Shown piece by piece: positions 37,201 through 50,548 of a stretch of DNA of 64,000 nucleotides. The position numbers and the translations under genes are program-made. Below the pieces are notes generated by a model. It saw only the letters and a list, made by a program, of their open reading frames with translations, was not told where the DNA came from and did not search any database. Where the stretch lies: positions 18,203,915 through 18,267,914 of the forward strand of contig CM018031.1 of assembly GCA_008638375.1 (NCBI GenBank). Direction: 5' to 3'. The stretch is from Nyssa sinensis (taxonomy: Eukaryota; Streptophyta; Magnoliopsida; Cornales; Nyssaceae). Every line of letters begins with the position of its first letter. The stretch's first letter is position 1.

Positions 37201-37850
37201 TTGTCCCAGATATTTATCCTAGAAGGGGGTGAATAGGATATTTAGTAAATATTGATAATTTTTACAAACATTAAAAATGTATGTATGAAATGCACAAGTA
37301 TGTAAAAGAGTAGACAAAGAATGAGAAAGCAAATACAACGATTTTTATGAGATTCGGGAAACTTCATATGTCCTCAACTCAAGTATCCCTACTTAAATTT
37401 TTTTACTATCATGATCTCTTTGTAAGTGGAGCTCAAACCTTTACAGTTATAGCTCCTACATTTTTGCTTGCTTCACAAGAGTAGCACCTACTGGGAAATC
37501 TCACCACAATGAAAAGACACAAAATTCATTTACCAACAAGCACTCTCTTCAAAAGTATAATGGTACAATATATGCTCACTCTCTATAGATAAAAGAGGTG
37601 TAAGCTTAGAGTATTTAAGATGAGTAGAACTTTTAGATTTAGGTTTTCAATGGTCAGATCTAAAGTCAAGAATAGAGATGTAGAAGTATAAGCTTGTACA
37701 GAGATAGCAATAAATTCTTTAGAGAACCTCTATTTATAACCCTTTAATGAATATGAGCGTTGTATTTCAAAATGGAGTCACTCTTCCTTTTTTTGCCTGT
37801 TCAAAATTTGAATTTATGTAAAAACAAAAAAATTTCTAAATTGCAAAATA
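37201..37850. mobile_element. Non-coding retroelement-like repeat with GGGGGTGAATAGG motif
   Basis: Begins CTAGAAGGGGGTGAATAGGA (~37220), a sequence common at the edge of plant non-autonomous LTR elements, and continues to a TATTTATAACC box near 37731. No open frame. Confidence 0.4.
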
Positions 37851-39740
37851 TATACTAACGATAATAATAATGATAATGATGTAAAATTTTATTAAGAAAT
37901 TAAAAAGTTGAGTGAAAAGACCAAAATGGGCTTAGGATTAAAAACGAAAGGTGAAGAAACAATGAGGGACAAAAAGGAAAATTCACCTCTTGTCTTATTT
38001 TTGGCCTTATAGGGGCAATTCTTTACACACCATAAACACAAACCAAAAACACACGCACACACCCGTAAAAGAAAGAAAGAGAAAAAGAGAGGAAAAATAA
38101 GAAAATTTGGAGATTCTTCAAAGATTGGAGCCATCTTTTGGAAGATTGAAAGAGAATAAACCCTAATCTACCTACAAGCACCACGTGGAGTTAGAGATTT
38201 TGGAGGTTCTAGCCAAAATCATCTAGAACAAAGTTAGGGTTTTTACCACAAAGTGAAGAATTGAGGTATGGGATTTCTAAACCTAGGTATAAGACATGTG
38301 TAGATAGGGATATATTGTTCATTCATCTCATTTATGATATAAAATTATTCATTCTTGTATTTTGGGTAATATGTTGCATGTATATTGAAATGATAGACAT
38401 TGGTTGCATTCTTGTCATAAAACACATTGTTTTTATCTTGTTTTTCTATCGAATCTATTTGTAATTTATTACGAAAATGATTTATTGGTGAAATCACAAA
38501 GAGGGTTTTATGTGTACTTAGTTTGATATTGTGATTGCACACTAAGTGTTTGTGAAAATGCCTTAATGTATGCTTGATCTGAATTCATGATGATTGAGTG
38601 GAATTACACGAATGTTTAACCATCTTGATGAACCTATTATGAATTGTGAACATAAATGTGAATGGTAAGCCCTTGTAAATAGGAGAACGGAAACTTGGAA
38701 AGTAGTGAACATGGGGTTAGAATAGGGGTACGTCAATTGTGTGATCTTGAGCGTGGTGAGATTGCGCTTATCCGGGGTTTTGATTTGGTGTTCGGGATAG
38801 TGTTTTCCATCGGCTTACGAGCCGTAGACCTGCGCAGGTGATGGAATGTCTCCATTGGGTTAGTAGCCCGTAAAACACACAGGGCTTACTGGGGGCTGAC
38901 TAGAAATATAGTTTTAGGATTGAGACTTGAGAGATGAAAATAGAAACTTTGAATAATTAAAAAAACTTAAATGAATGAATCTTAAATTTTAGAATGATGT
39001 GTATTGCTCTTCTTGATAATGCTTCCTTTTGATGATTATATACTTTAACACATGAGAACTTAGTTATTTTTTAAATCATTGTTTGTTGATAATGCATGTT
39101 TGATGAGTACTTGATTGTCACTACACGTGTATAAGAATACACGTGTCACCGCATGTTCTTATCTTGGTTTAGATTTCTCCTATTGGTATTGTTGTACTGA
39201 CTCCTACTAGATGCAAAAGCGGGCAAGGAAACGGCCGCTAGTTGAAAACTCATTATTAAGCTATTTTTGGAAGCATCACTATTTTTGTACAGATGAATGT
39301 CATGAAACTTTTAGGAGATTTGTTGATTGCATATTCCTTTGGGATGGACCATTTATATTGTAGCTAAGATCTATATAAACTAGAAGCTAAATGATGATGT
39401 AAACCTTATGAAACTCATAGCTCATAGCTCATCTTTTGATCCTTTTGAAATCTTATGTTAGAAGTTTGAATCTTGTAAATTGTTTCTTGCTAGTTGAAGA
39501 TGACATTGATTATATATTCAAGTGCTTCACTAAGTGAGCACATTTTTTTAAGAGAACTTGATTTAAATATGGAAACCAAAATGAAGATTTAGTTGTAAAT
39601 TCATTTAATATGTTTCAGAAGTTGAAAAACATGAAGCTTGAATCTTGGAATTGTGTAGGTTCAATTATGATAGATGAGGACGATAGTGATTGTAGTGTGG
39701 ATGTTAGGTTATGAATTTAATGTTGAATGAATTGAATTTG
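37850..39740 (+). mobile_element. Gypsy LTR-like block A
   Basis: A leader-like segment ends in a donor-like GAGGTATGGG (38263). Then follow the module TGGTGAGATTGCGCTT ... GGGTTAGTAGCCCGTAAA (38755-38905) and CTCCTACTAGATGCAAAAGC (~39200). The same order of blocks occurs at 53.3-54.5 kb and, in part, at 55.8-57.7 kb. Ends uncertain. Confidence 0.5.
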
Positions 39741-41618
39741 GATGTTTAAGACCCTTGAAAATCAGGTTGAACTAAGAAAAAGAAGCGAAACAAGTCAAGT
39801 TTTCAAAACAGGCCAAAGTAAGGGACCGGCCCTGATCGGCACTGGAAGGTTGAAAACTCCCCTCTCAGTGTGTCGATCGGCACTGGGAGAGGGGCTTGAC
39901 CACCTCTCCTCTCGTTTTGTCAGTTTGGCTTCCGGATCGACTTTTCGCTACCCGATTTGCCTCCAATGGTTTATTTAACTTAAATAAAGGTAAATGAACA
40001 TGTTTTACATTTACTTATGTCACCTTACAATTAAATAAGTTCTTTAAGAGAGCATATCTACAGAGATGAATAATGATTGACGGAACGTAATATAATGATG
40101 ATTTGAATGTGACAATAGAAGCAAGAATAGACACAAGTAATCTTTGAGTGTAACTAGTAGTTAACAAAACGATTACTGTTAATGGGAAAGTCGTAGGACT
40201 TTGAGAACTGTGTTGATCAAAAACTGATATGAAAGGTTCAAAAAGGATTAAATACCAACTTGCAGTCAAAAGTACTTCCAAAAAAAGGATTTTCATATGA
40301 AAAGTTAGTAATTGGGGTAAAAGAATACCCTAAGAATCTTCAATAAGTCTACCAAGACTTAAAGAGGAAAGAAGCTGAGCAAACTTACCATACTCCAACC
40401 TATAAATGAATGGAAAATGAAAATCTCAACTGTCAGTAAGAAATAAAAGGTACTCGTACCAACCCATAACTGGGAAGAAATAGTGGAACTAAATACCTCA
40501 ACCTTTCCAATCCATAAGAATGAATGCATACGAATTCGAAACAAATGCAGGTAGCCAACAAGTTAGTCCAACAACAAGACGAAAGGGGATTGACTAATCT
40601 TCGACTTAAGTGACCCACAGAAATGTGCATGTGGATAAGAATCACAAATGGATATTAAGAATAAACCAAAAGTTGCCCTTGCATTGAAAAAAGTTGTAAT
40701 GCAAAGGGCACACGAGTAAACCATTCCTTGCAAGAACCAAAGGATACTTATGAACACAAAAAGGAAATACAATGCTTTATAATGCACAAATAAAGTCAAA
40801 TGGAAAAAAAGAGACTTAAATGAATGAGATTGCAAATCATGCAACCAAACAAGAGCAGTAAATCCAAAGAAAAATTTGCGGCCAAAAAAAAATTGAAAGG
40901 AAAGTGGAATTTAATGAATCAATCAAGGACTTCATCTTTAATAAAGGTTGAAGTACTTGAATAAAGAAATTCATCACTATCCAAATAATGAAAGTGGTGT
41001 AGCCTAGTTACACCCTTTACTTTCTAGATTACTACTAAAACAATCAACGAAAAGAAAAGATCAAGGTACTAGATACCTCCACCTAGTACAAAATACGTCA
41101 GGCAACACCAACAAATTTTTGGAAAAACCACGGATAAGAGTGTGATTATGACTTAGTGCCAGATAAGATAAATATGATGACTAGATGTGGAACTAGTCAA
41201 AATATGGGTAATACTGGGAAATAGTTAAGACATTGAAGAGATGACTCAGAGTGAGCAATGGAAACACAATGGACCCATAACCACAAGTCCTAGGGCTAAA
41301 TAGATAAGCACTAAAATACTAATACAAGAGTTTGAATACTATGAGTTTAAAGTTTCGAGGCACTGAGAGTAAAATTAAAAGTCAAACCCATGACTTTTAA
41401 GATCACTATTGAATTAAACAAAGAAGAGTACAAAAGAATTATAAATCTTATTTGAAATACTTTCTTATTTAAGGACACAATGTCCTAAATACCAATAATA
41501 AGTCCAAGGGACAAGTTAAAAGAAATCAGGTCAATGAGATAAGCATGAACATAGAATAAAGTTTTTTAAATATGGATGTCCGAGTTTTGAGGACAAAACT
41601 CTTTTTAAAGGGGGGGAA
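39741..41618 (+). mobile_element. Non-coding internal region of a Gypsy-type element with 3' polypurine tract
   Basis: No coding remnant in any frame apart from the last few codons. It ends CGAGTTTTGAGGACAAAACT followed by CTTTTTAAAGGGGGGG, the usual end of a Gypsy internal region before its 3' LTR. Length and lack of pol suggest a large non-autonomous derivative. Confidence 0.5.
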
Positions 41619-44600
41619 AGTAACATCCCGGCCCAATTAAGTGGAGCAATTAAGCATGATGATGATTACTATAAGAAAAATCTCTTAATAATCACCAATA
41701 ATTCAACTTAAGGCTAATAGTCTATAAATACGGAAACAAATGTATAAATGAGAGCAATTAGCTATGAATTTGAGACAATCAATTTTAAGAATGTTATTTA
41801 ATGTTAAAGGTCATAACTTGATAACAAGTTATGATTGGTGTTAATCGATGATTAACACATGAATAATTTTAAAAAATTAGTGCACGAAATGTACTAAGAC
41901 AAGACTAGTGATACATTAATAAAATATGATTAATCAAAAATTATTGCAAAAATTACAAGAAACTGTTGGGAGTAAATAAAATACTCTAACTTGCAATATT
42001 ATGCATATACCAAAAGGAAAATGAAGAAAATGACTTAAAAAGCTCCTACAAAGTCTTAAACTCATGACCAAGATTATGAGTTCCAAAACTCTTCCACTTG
42101 GCCACTAGAGTATTAATTTCATGTATTCAGCCAAATATAAATATCAGCATCATATATGAACATGAATTTCAAGCAGCAAAATGAGGTGTCAACATTAGAG
42201 GCTTCAAGTTGTGATGTGTCTTAATCTCATTGGACCAAAATCTTGCCCAATGACAACACATGTAATTTTTCCCACACATACACATCACATATATATATAT
42301 ATGCATTGAGTGTCATGTGTGAATAACTATGCTGCTCAAGTTCAAAGATGTAGAGAGAGAGAAAGGAAATCTAGAGAGAGAAAGAGAAAGAAACTAAAGA
42401 GAGAAAGTGAAGGATAAAGGATTAGAGCCATTGCATGTTTCATGCAAGGTCTAGAGCTAGAAGAATAGTGGTCATTGAAGTTGATGGAGCTCGAATGGAG
42501 CATGCAAGGACCGTAGAGAGAGAGGGGGGCAGCCATGAAACAAGTAAGTTTCTCTCACTAAAAAATGTGCGTCCATTTTTAGGTTTTATTTGATTTAAGT
42601 TACATTCATGTATTGAATATGGTAAATGGGAGAAAATGGCATTGTTTGAGCTTGAGAAACATTAGGAAATCACTATGACCGAACCTAGTCAAAATTTAGG
42701 TTATGAAGGAAACTTTACCAAACTTAATTTTGAACATATGACACGAAAGAGCATAAAAAATGGAAGCTAAAGTAGTTTGAATCACAGAAAATGGTCAACA
42801 AACCAGTAAGAAATGACGATTCACAACCACGGAGAAAGAAATTGAAAGCATGCATTTTAAATTGATTTCTTTATTTTTTTAGAATGGGAAACTGATCCCT
42901 AGAGTCTTAGGATGAAAATAGAAGAAAAATGAGACAATAACAGTGGCTGAAATATAGAGGAAGAAAAATGTCGTTGGAAAATTAGGGCTCGCCAGAGCCC
43001 ACTTGTAACCCTTTGTTTCGACGGCCTAAACTTAACAAAATCCAATTATAGCATTGGGAATCAATTCCTGTGTGAAAAATGGTTTGGGGTGCGTTAGATT
43101 GATCGTCAGAGATCGCCGTTGCCGGACCTGATGGTGACGTCCTTTTGAGAAAAATAAAACCTAGTAACAAATTTAAAAATGACAAATATGTCCTTAAGAC
43201 TTAATGAAGCTACCATAAGAGTATAAATGAAATTAAAAGACCCATATTAATGTTTAAGGACTGTCTGGACTAAAAAACGAAGCTTGAATACGTAAATCAT
43301 GTATAGAGAAATATGAGACATTAAAAGTGTAGACTACCATTATGACTCTTAAGGGACAAATGAGTTGTAAAGCATTAAGAACCCTAAATTGAAAATTTGA
43401 GGGTCTCTTAATCAATTAGACTAAGTTAATAAAAAAAAATTAAAAATACTAAAAAAAGATGCTTTGAATTATAATGAATACTAATTCAATATACAATGTA
43501 TTTTTAATCCATAGTTATAGGATCACCAAATGATAAAAAAATGTAACAAGGCTATGGAATAACTACTATGGTACCGGTATGGGAATGCAATGCTAAGAAC
43601 CCAATGTAAGTAAACTCGAACTCTATTATGTGGATTTTTACTCTGCCAATGTGGCCTACTTGCATAACTGCCAACCCTTGTTTCTTGAAGTTGTGCATCA
43701 ATAATTGCTTTTAGTCCACAACCTATTGTTTACAGTGATTCCATGTTGTGGAAATTGGGATCTATCGAGATTTCATTTGTTGTGGATATCTATGAGTCCT
43801 TCGATGCATTGGCTTTATCTTATCTTTGTGATCAATGTGATTTTTTTTGTTGTGGACATTTGTAATTTGTCTATATGTACATACCTTGTGGAATCCATGT
43901 GCTGATAATATTATTTTATGAGTATTCGGAGTTGTGTTTGTCACAATGGCCATTTTGACTCTATTGATGCTGATGACCTACGGGTCGGTGTTTGGGAATG
44001 ATACCCAACATAAAGTCCTGATGAGGACATGATTATTTGATAAGAGTTTTTGATGTCATTCAGGGAAACCTAGAGATGAAGTGGTGAATCTGAATAAGTG
44101 TTGTTTGGGGGTAGTCGGATCCTATTTGTTGATAGCATCTAGTAGATTCAGATTTCTATATTTTTTATACCACACCACAATTGTTGACTTGATGATGATA
44201 TTCTTTGGATGTGAAATACGTTTTTGAGGCTTATCATTGTATTTGGTTTGAATCCCATTGGTTTTGGCAGCTAAACCTTTTATGTTGATAAATTTGTGCT
44301 TGTTGACTTGTTTAGTCACCCTTATTGCAATTGCAACCTCTTTGTGAAACGTGTTATTTTGGCTTGATAGTTGATTCCTTTGAACTTGACATCTTATGAC
44401 TATTCTCTTGTTATATACCTTTGTTTAACCCATAGCAGTGTGAAGGACTTACTTACTGAGCTTAAGTTAGCCCAGCACATAATTATAACAATTTTTCCGG
44501 TAACATAATATGGAAGGAAAGGCAGTGATGGTGACTAATGGAGCTAGTGATATACTTATGGGCAACTTTGATGATGTACAACTCCGAGTCTTAATTTGTA

Positions 44601-44899
44601 TTTATCTTGTAAGGTTTATACTAATGTTAGTTATTGTGACTTAGTGATACTAGAAGATATTATTAGATTTGAACCATGGTCAATGATGATGGGAATTATA
44701 CTTAGGAATGATCTTATTGATAATTGTTGAAGTTGAATGCTTATCAGATGAATTGCACATGTAGCTTTCGCGCCTGATAAAATAAAAGATAAAATTTTAC
44801 TGTCTTATGCAATTCATTTAATTTGTACGACCTATTTGGGTGACAGTGTCGGCCACGACCCTTAACTCGCAGAGGGTGGGTTACCGATCGTGACGTTCA
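41619..44899 (+). mobile_element. Gypsy LTR-like block B (about 3.3 kb)
   Basis: Starts AGTAACATCCCGGCCC directly after a polypurine tract. It contains an AG-rich promoter-like zone (42350-42420), a donor-like CAAGTAAGTT (42541) and ACTTACTGAGCTTAAGTTAG (~44448). The end near TGACGTTCA (44899) is my best guess. No coding content. Confidence 0.5.
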
Positions 44900-45101
44900 C
44901 CCAAAGTTTGATAGATTTATAGATAACGAGTCATAGCAATATAGTGTTTCGATTGTTCAATTTCAAAGCATATAATCATATAGCCATTTTAAAACAAAGA
45001 GCCATTTCAACAATTCTATAGGAAGGACATAAACATAAATTATAGTAATATAACGAAACCTAAAAAGAGGGATCCCATATAACCCCTTTCTAACAGGTTT
45101 T

Positions 45102-45252
45102 TCAATTGTTCAACATGTAAATAAGACATTTAAGAGAGAGAATGAATATAAAACAAAAAGCAAGCAATGTGAATATAAAACAAAAAACAAGCAATGCTAA
45201 TGCCCCCAAAATCTCTCCCCCTTTGTCATCATAAAAAACATCACTGAGGTAG
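45102..45252 (-). other. Tail of the antisense gag-like element
   Basis: The minus strand contains GATGACAAAGGGGGAGAG (~45208-45225), similar to CATGACAAAAAGGGGAGAG near 62704. Such tracts occur between the coding part and LTR of plant retroelements. Confidence 0.4.
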
Positions 45253-46247
45253 CTAAATATTAAGATGAGCAATGATAGCACGAAGTGAGTCATTCATGAA
45301 TTGAAGCTGGCCATCAATATTTTGAGAAAGAGTGTCGACCTTTGTTTCAAGATGATCGATAGGAAAAAGAACATTCACAGAGAATGTAAGGTCTTCATCG
45401 TCAACACTCACATCTTCATTCTCCTTCATGGCCTCAACCTCCCTTTGACAAGGGACATACTCGTCGGCTATTTCCTTTATGATCGTTAAATTATGCTCTA
45501 CGACATCCCCTTGCATTTTCTCTCCCCGAGTGTTAACCCCAAAGTGTTTGAAAATTTTTATGAGATGAGCACCAGAGGGAAATGCCACACCTCATGAGAA
45601 TTTGGATAATACCTCCCTCATGTTTTGACACATGATATACAGAAGATTCAGTTTGGTTCTTGTCTCGGAGCAATAAAGGATATAGCATTGTAAGGGTGAG
45701 ACTTCATCAAAGTGTCATTTTTTGGGAAGCACATTAACATTCACAAATTTTTTGAGAAGATAGAGATCAGGATTTAGTTTAGTGGCCTTTAGATAGGCAC
45801 CATCATTATGGCGAGGGTGATTTTATCCAGAGTAAAAAATACTGACTCCTTTGACAAAGTATTCAAGCACTATAGAATTTGAGCTAAGTCATCAAAACCT
45901 ATCTCAATGATGACTTATTTGGCAAAGGATTCAAGCACTGTATCTCCATAAACCTCCATTAACTCCAAGTTACAATAGAAATAGCGAACAAGTTCAGAAT
46001 AGACAATTTTTGGTACCATAAGAAGCCCTTCCCATCCAAGTTTTGTGAGAGGAGTTTTGAGTTGATCGTTGTATTCCGTCGAAAGATTGACACTTGTCCC
46101 ACTATATGAATAGAGTAATCACCCCAAGGATGGGTTGCTTCTTTAGATTTGAATATATCAGTAGCGAAAGGATTCGCTAGGTCCAGCGGCCCCTTTCTTT
46201 CGTTTAGATCCACTAGGGCCAGTACTCACATGTTCTACTCTAGACAT
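45253..46247 (-). pseudogene. Retroelement gag-like protein (plant transposon protein domain), degenerate
   Basis: The minus strand opens with ATG at 46247: MSRVEHVSTGPSGSKRKKG, then a stop, further pieces SHPYNAISFIAPRQEPN (~45660) and the longest open stretch 45253-45588 (IKIFKHFGVNTRGEKMQGDV, acidic region VSVDDEDL, helical C-terminus DTLSQNIDGQLQFMNDSLRA). The style matches a protein that recurs in plant non-autonomous retroelements. Multiple stops and shifts; function not known to me. Confidence 0.6.
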
Positions 46248-46395
46248 GATTAGAGATTTTGAAGAACTTTGGCTGCTTAGAATGAAGGAATTGAGAAATA
46301 GAAGAACATGACGGGTAGGGTTTTGTAAATGATGAGTAATAGAATAGCAAGAGATGTAAAAAGACCAAAACCCACTTTAAAAAGAAGCCAAATTG

Positions 46396-47291
46396 CGCGA
46401 CCTGGAGCATACCCGCCAAGTTCAAGAAATGTGGTTTTTGGCTTACGGAAGTGATGTTTCTTGGGCATGTTGTCTCATAGCATGAGGTATCCGTAGATCT
46501 TTCTAAGATTGAGACAGTTATGACGTGGGAGAGACCGAAGAACATATTTGAGATACGTAGCTTCATGGGATTGGTTGGGTAATATCGTCCCTTTGTTGAG
46601 GGGTTTTCTTGGTTAGCGACACCTATAGCACGTCGCACGAGGAAGGGCATTCGATTTGTGTGAGAAGATGCTTTTAAGCGATATTTTCAAGAGTTAAAGA
46701 GTCTTCTCACCACCACACCTATTCTCATTATTCCCGAAAGCGGAGTGGGATACATAGTCTATTGCGATGCTTCAAGAGATTGATTGGGATGTGTGTTCAT
46801 GCAGTAGGGCAAGGTCATTGCCTATTGTTCACAGTAGTTGAAACCTCATGAGTGGAATTACCCAACTCACGACTTAGAGTTAGCCACCGTAGTCTTTACA
46901 TTAAAGAGTTGGCAACATTACCATTATGGAGAGCGATTTGAGGTGTTCTCAAATCACAAGAGTCTCAAGTACCTTTTCTCACAAAAATACTTGAACTTGA
47001 GACAGAGGAGATGGATGGAATACATAAAAGACTATGATTTTGACCTACAATATCATCTGGAAAAGCCAATGTTGTGTCTGGCGCGCTTAGTAGGAGATCT
47101 CATGGGAACTTGGCGAGTATACTCATTCACGAGTGGGAGGTAGTGGCAAAGTTTGATATGTGCCTTGATAGGGCCGATAGAGTTGTAATGCTATAATCTA
47201 TTGTTGCGCACCCTAGCTTGCTTAGTCACATTGTCGATGCATAATTTCATGATCCTGAGGCCGAGATTGTTCGTACTCGTATCATCGGTGG
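46396..47291 (+). pseudogene. Ty3/Gypsy reverse transcriptase and RNase H remnant
   Basis: Plus-strand pieces: KFKKCGFWLTEVMFLGHVVS (~46420), SFMGLVG.YRPFVEGFSWLA (~46560), ESGVGYIVYCDAS (~46737), [39 protein letters not shown] and [20 protein letters not shown] (46838-47040). Stops in between. The element continues at 50549 after the inserted LTR. Confidence 0.88.
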
Positions 47292-48959
47292 TGTCACGAC
47301 CCGAAACCCACCCTATACGGATCTCGTGCCGTGGGGCCGACCCAATGGTCGTCCCTACTTTTTTCATTCTTTTACCAATGATAACAATAAGAAATATAAC
47401 CATAACATAAAAGTGCGGGAGTCTTATGATATCATTGTTCCAAAACTAAAATACGTCTGACCAATCCAAACATAAACCAACATAGCTTAAACATAAACCA
47501 TCGTTTTAGGTGGTGAGTGCATGGGAGAACTACTATATTCTACTATGCTCCTTAACCGTCTCCCTACGCTCTGGATCTCCTACTGTGGTTCCATAACGTC
47601 CTCACCTGAAAAATTTAGTAAGGGGTGAGCTACAAACTCAGTAAGTAGAAGCCTATCCCCAATACGGGTGGGGATGACATAAATGAATACAAGTCAAGGT
47701 AACATGATAGCCAGTCATGACAATGATTGCAGCCAATTGTAAAATGCCTCAATGGCCAAGAAATGACAAGGTACAATAACGGTCAAGAGTAATCAATGAA
47801 TAACAACGTATAATAACCGTCAAGAGTAACAACGTACCATGAATATAGAATAGGCTCAATGAACACGATCAACATAAATACTGCCACAATGAAACGGTCA
47901 CAATCAAGTCCAATAAATCAAAACCAATCAACATAGAACTATATCAATTAACATGGATAATGCCTTTACTCTGTTCAGGGTTTGGCAGACCTCGGTCTTT
48001 TGGGGCCCGGCATACCCCTATTAACATAAATGCATATAAAATGCCCATTAACCTTAATGCGTAAAAACACCATAATTGCCATATATCCTTTTTGACCCGT
48101 AGTTCCCATAAATTGACCCGTAGGTCCCAGTCAATCAGATAGCATCAGATAGGTAATGTGGCTGAGTACAAAACCCGTCACTTAACATAAATTAAGATTC
48201 TATAGTATTCCATATGAATGTACAAAACATGGAACATCATAACATAACATATAGTAAATGGATATCAATGAAATGAATCAGTCATGCAACATCAACCAAT
48301 AGGCATCCACCAGGTAGAACAATATCCATGGTGGGAAACAATGATAGTAAATACATATATGAGTACAAGGTTGGCAGTAATGGAAAGATAGTGGCTTGGA
48401 ACCCACTTACCTTATCAACGTCTTAATATCCCGTGACTTTCTCCTTTCCTTTTGACTTGCCTATAAATCAATGAACACGTTTCAACTTTCATATTATTTA
48501 TCGAATTTATGTCTCGTTACTCTAAATACCTCCCTTACTAATTTATGCTTTACAGTTTTTCATTTTAAACTTAATTTATCCAAGGGCAAAATGGTCATTT
48601 ACGTGTTTCTACTTTTTGGGTTCTGTTTTCATAATTTGGACTTCACCGTTGAGTCCAGTAGGTTTGAATTAATAAAAATTTACTACTTACTTAACTAAAT
48701 CGGAGTCCGTTTGACTCCCCTTCGACGTAGGGGTATTTTGGTCATTTTGGCATCCTACGGGTATTTTATTTTTTCGGGACTCCGTCTCGTAAAACGGACC
48801 TCACTATTAAATTCAGAGGGTCCAAAATAGTAAGTTTTCATTATTCGTTCTACTAATTTAGGCGTCGAAATTAAATTTAAAATTTATTAATTTAAATCAT
48901 TTATTTAAATTAATTAATCTAGATAATACATATCGTATTTAAGCCCAAACAGACCACAT

Positions 48960-49075
48960 GTGCCTTGGTGGCACAGTGGCTAAGCTTCTCACCCTTACTC
49001 CTTTGGTCACAGGTTCAATTCACTGCCCATACCATTTTTTCATTTTCTGTTATTACATTTTTCATTTTTTTTTTC
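48960..49075 (+). mobile_element. tRNA-derived SINE head
   Basis: Box A-like TGGCACAGTGGCTAA at ~48970 and box B GGTTCAATTC at ~49012, about 35 bp apart, followed by T-rich sequence. This is the internal polymerase III promoter layout of plant SINEs. It lies in the solo LTR, opposite to the LTR's own strand. Confidence 0.6.
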
Positions 49076-50080
49076 ATTTCTTGTTCAAGTTTAAGCCAAC
49101 TATTGGATAGCTTTTCCTTTCTAACCAAACGCTATCTAAACTCGAATTTAAAAATTTACCCACGAAGTACAAGTGTTGGGCAGTCATCTGAATGGGTGGG
49201 TCGGGTCAGACCCAACCTGGTTTGGCCAAAATAAAATCACAAACTCCCAGCCGCGCAGCACCATCTCCAGCGTGTTGGTTGTCTTCTCTGTCAACGGCGA
49301 CTTGCCGACGACGGATTTTCTTACATTTTTCAGTGGGGTTCACACCTACAGATCATGGACAACTCAAATCTACAGTCGGATTTCCAATCGGAGTGCCGGA
49401 ACACTCCCAAAATGGGGAAAACCGTAACTTCACAGGGGCTGTGCGGTTTTCTGGCAGCCCCTTTTTCTTCCATTTTTCTCACTGTTTCCCTACTGTTTCA
49501 ACACAAATTAATCCCTACAATGTTCCTACAACTTATACACATAAATCCTAAGCATTCAAATTAAATTTCATGGATCAAAATTACAAAAACAGATTTTTAA
49601 TCTTTCTCTGCAATTCCAGTTTTCTTACTCATTCCCAATCGGGTTTTCTTGATTTCAATTGCAATATAAACTAAATTCCAAGTGTAATAAGATCCTAGAA
49701 TTAAATTTAGCATTCATGCTTCTAAAAACTAAAAACGAAAAAAAAACAAAACAAAACTCAGTTTCTTACCGGTTGTTTTTTTTTTCCTGTTATGCGCCTG
49801 TTCGTTTCCTCCCTTTTTTTGTTTTTGCTTCTGGTTTGTTCTAACCTCTTCTCTTCTGCTCTGGATTCATGTTTTATACTCATATACCACTCAAAGGAAA
49901 TTTAAGCAACCAAAAACAACAATTGAATCATAGAGGATAGTGGCTTACCTCTTGCGGCCCTGCCTTCTGTTTTTTTTTTTCCTTCCTTTCCAATGCTTCT
50001 GCCGTTCCTAACGCCTAACACATGCATAGCATGCTTATATTGAGAACCGCCCCTCCCCCTTTCATTTCTCTCCTTCTTCC

Positions 50081-50100
50081 TCTCTCTCTCTCTCTCTCTC
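50081..50100. repeat. CT microsatellite
   Basis: Ten CT dinucleotides within the solo LTR. Confidence 0.85.
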
Positions 50101-50548
50101 CCACTTACCTTTTCATTTCCCTGTGCATAACTCTCCCCTCTTCATTTCCTTAACGTTGTTGTAACCGACACCCACACACATAAATATCTATATATATTTA
50201 CACCTATATCTCGAGAGGCATATATGTACATATATATATATTGTACCATATGTCCAAATTCTTATTTTTATTTCCTTCAAATCCTTGTTTTATTTATTTA
50301 TTTATTTATTTTAAATTTTGTTTCATTTCTTTTTAAATTTTATTTTTATTAGGAGTATTATTTTCTTTTTATTTCTCTAGTTATTTATTTATTTGTTTAT
50401 TATTATTATTATTACTATTTTCTTATTATCGTTAGTCGATTGCCCTGTCATTCATCCATATATTCCAATTATTGAAACTCAACCCATTTATTGCATTATC
50501 GTAGCATTAGGCCGTATTGGCTCGGTTACAATGGGTCAGGGTATTACA

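Larger units (their letters stand above)
47292..50548 (-). mobile_element. Antisense 3.26-kb solo LTR inserted in the Gypsy element
   Basis: Plus-strand edges TGTCACGACCCG and GGGTATTACA; inverted, it begins TGTAATACCCTGACCC, a typical Gypsy LTR start. A perfect GGTGG duplication lies at 47287-47291 and 50549-50553. The minus strand has CTTACTGAGTTTGTAGCTCA CCCCTTACT near 47600-47640, as in other LTRs here. No pol or gag is present inside, and no inner LTR pair, so it is a solo LTR. Confidence 0.85.

Noticed and set aside
39742..39978. 78-codon frame in the repeat region
   Set aside because: No similarity recognised and it sits in retroelement-like non-coding sequence; the GATCGGCACTGG words in it are a short direct repeat.
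48960..49030. A genuine tRNA gene
   Set aside because: Boxes A and B are present, but I see no acceptor stem or anticodon arm that would fold as a tRNA; SINE head is the better reading.
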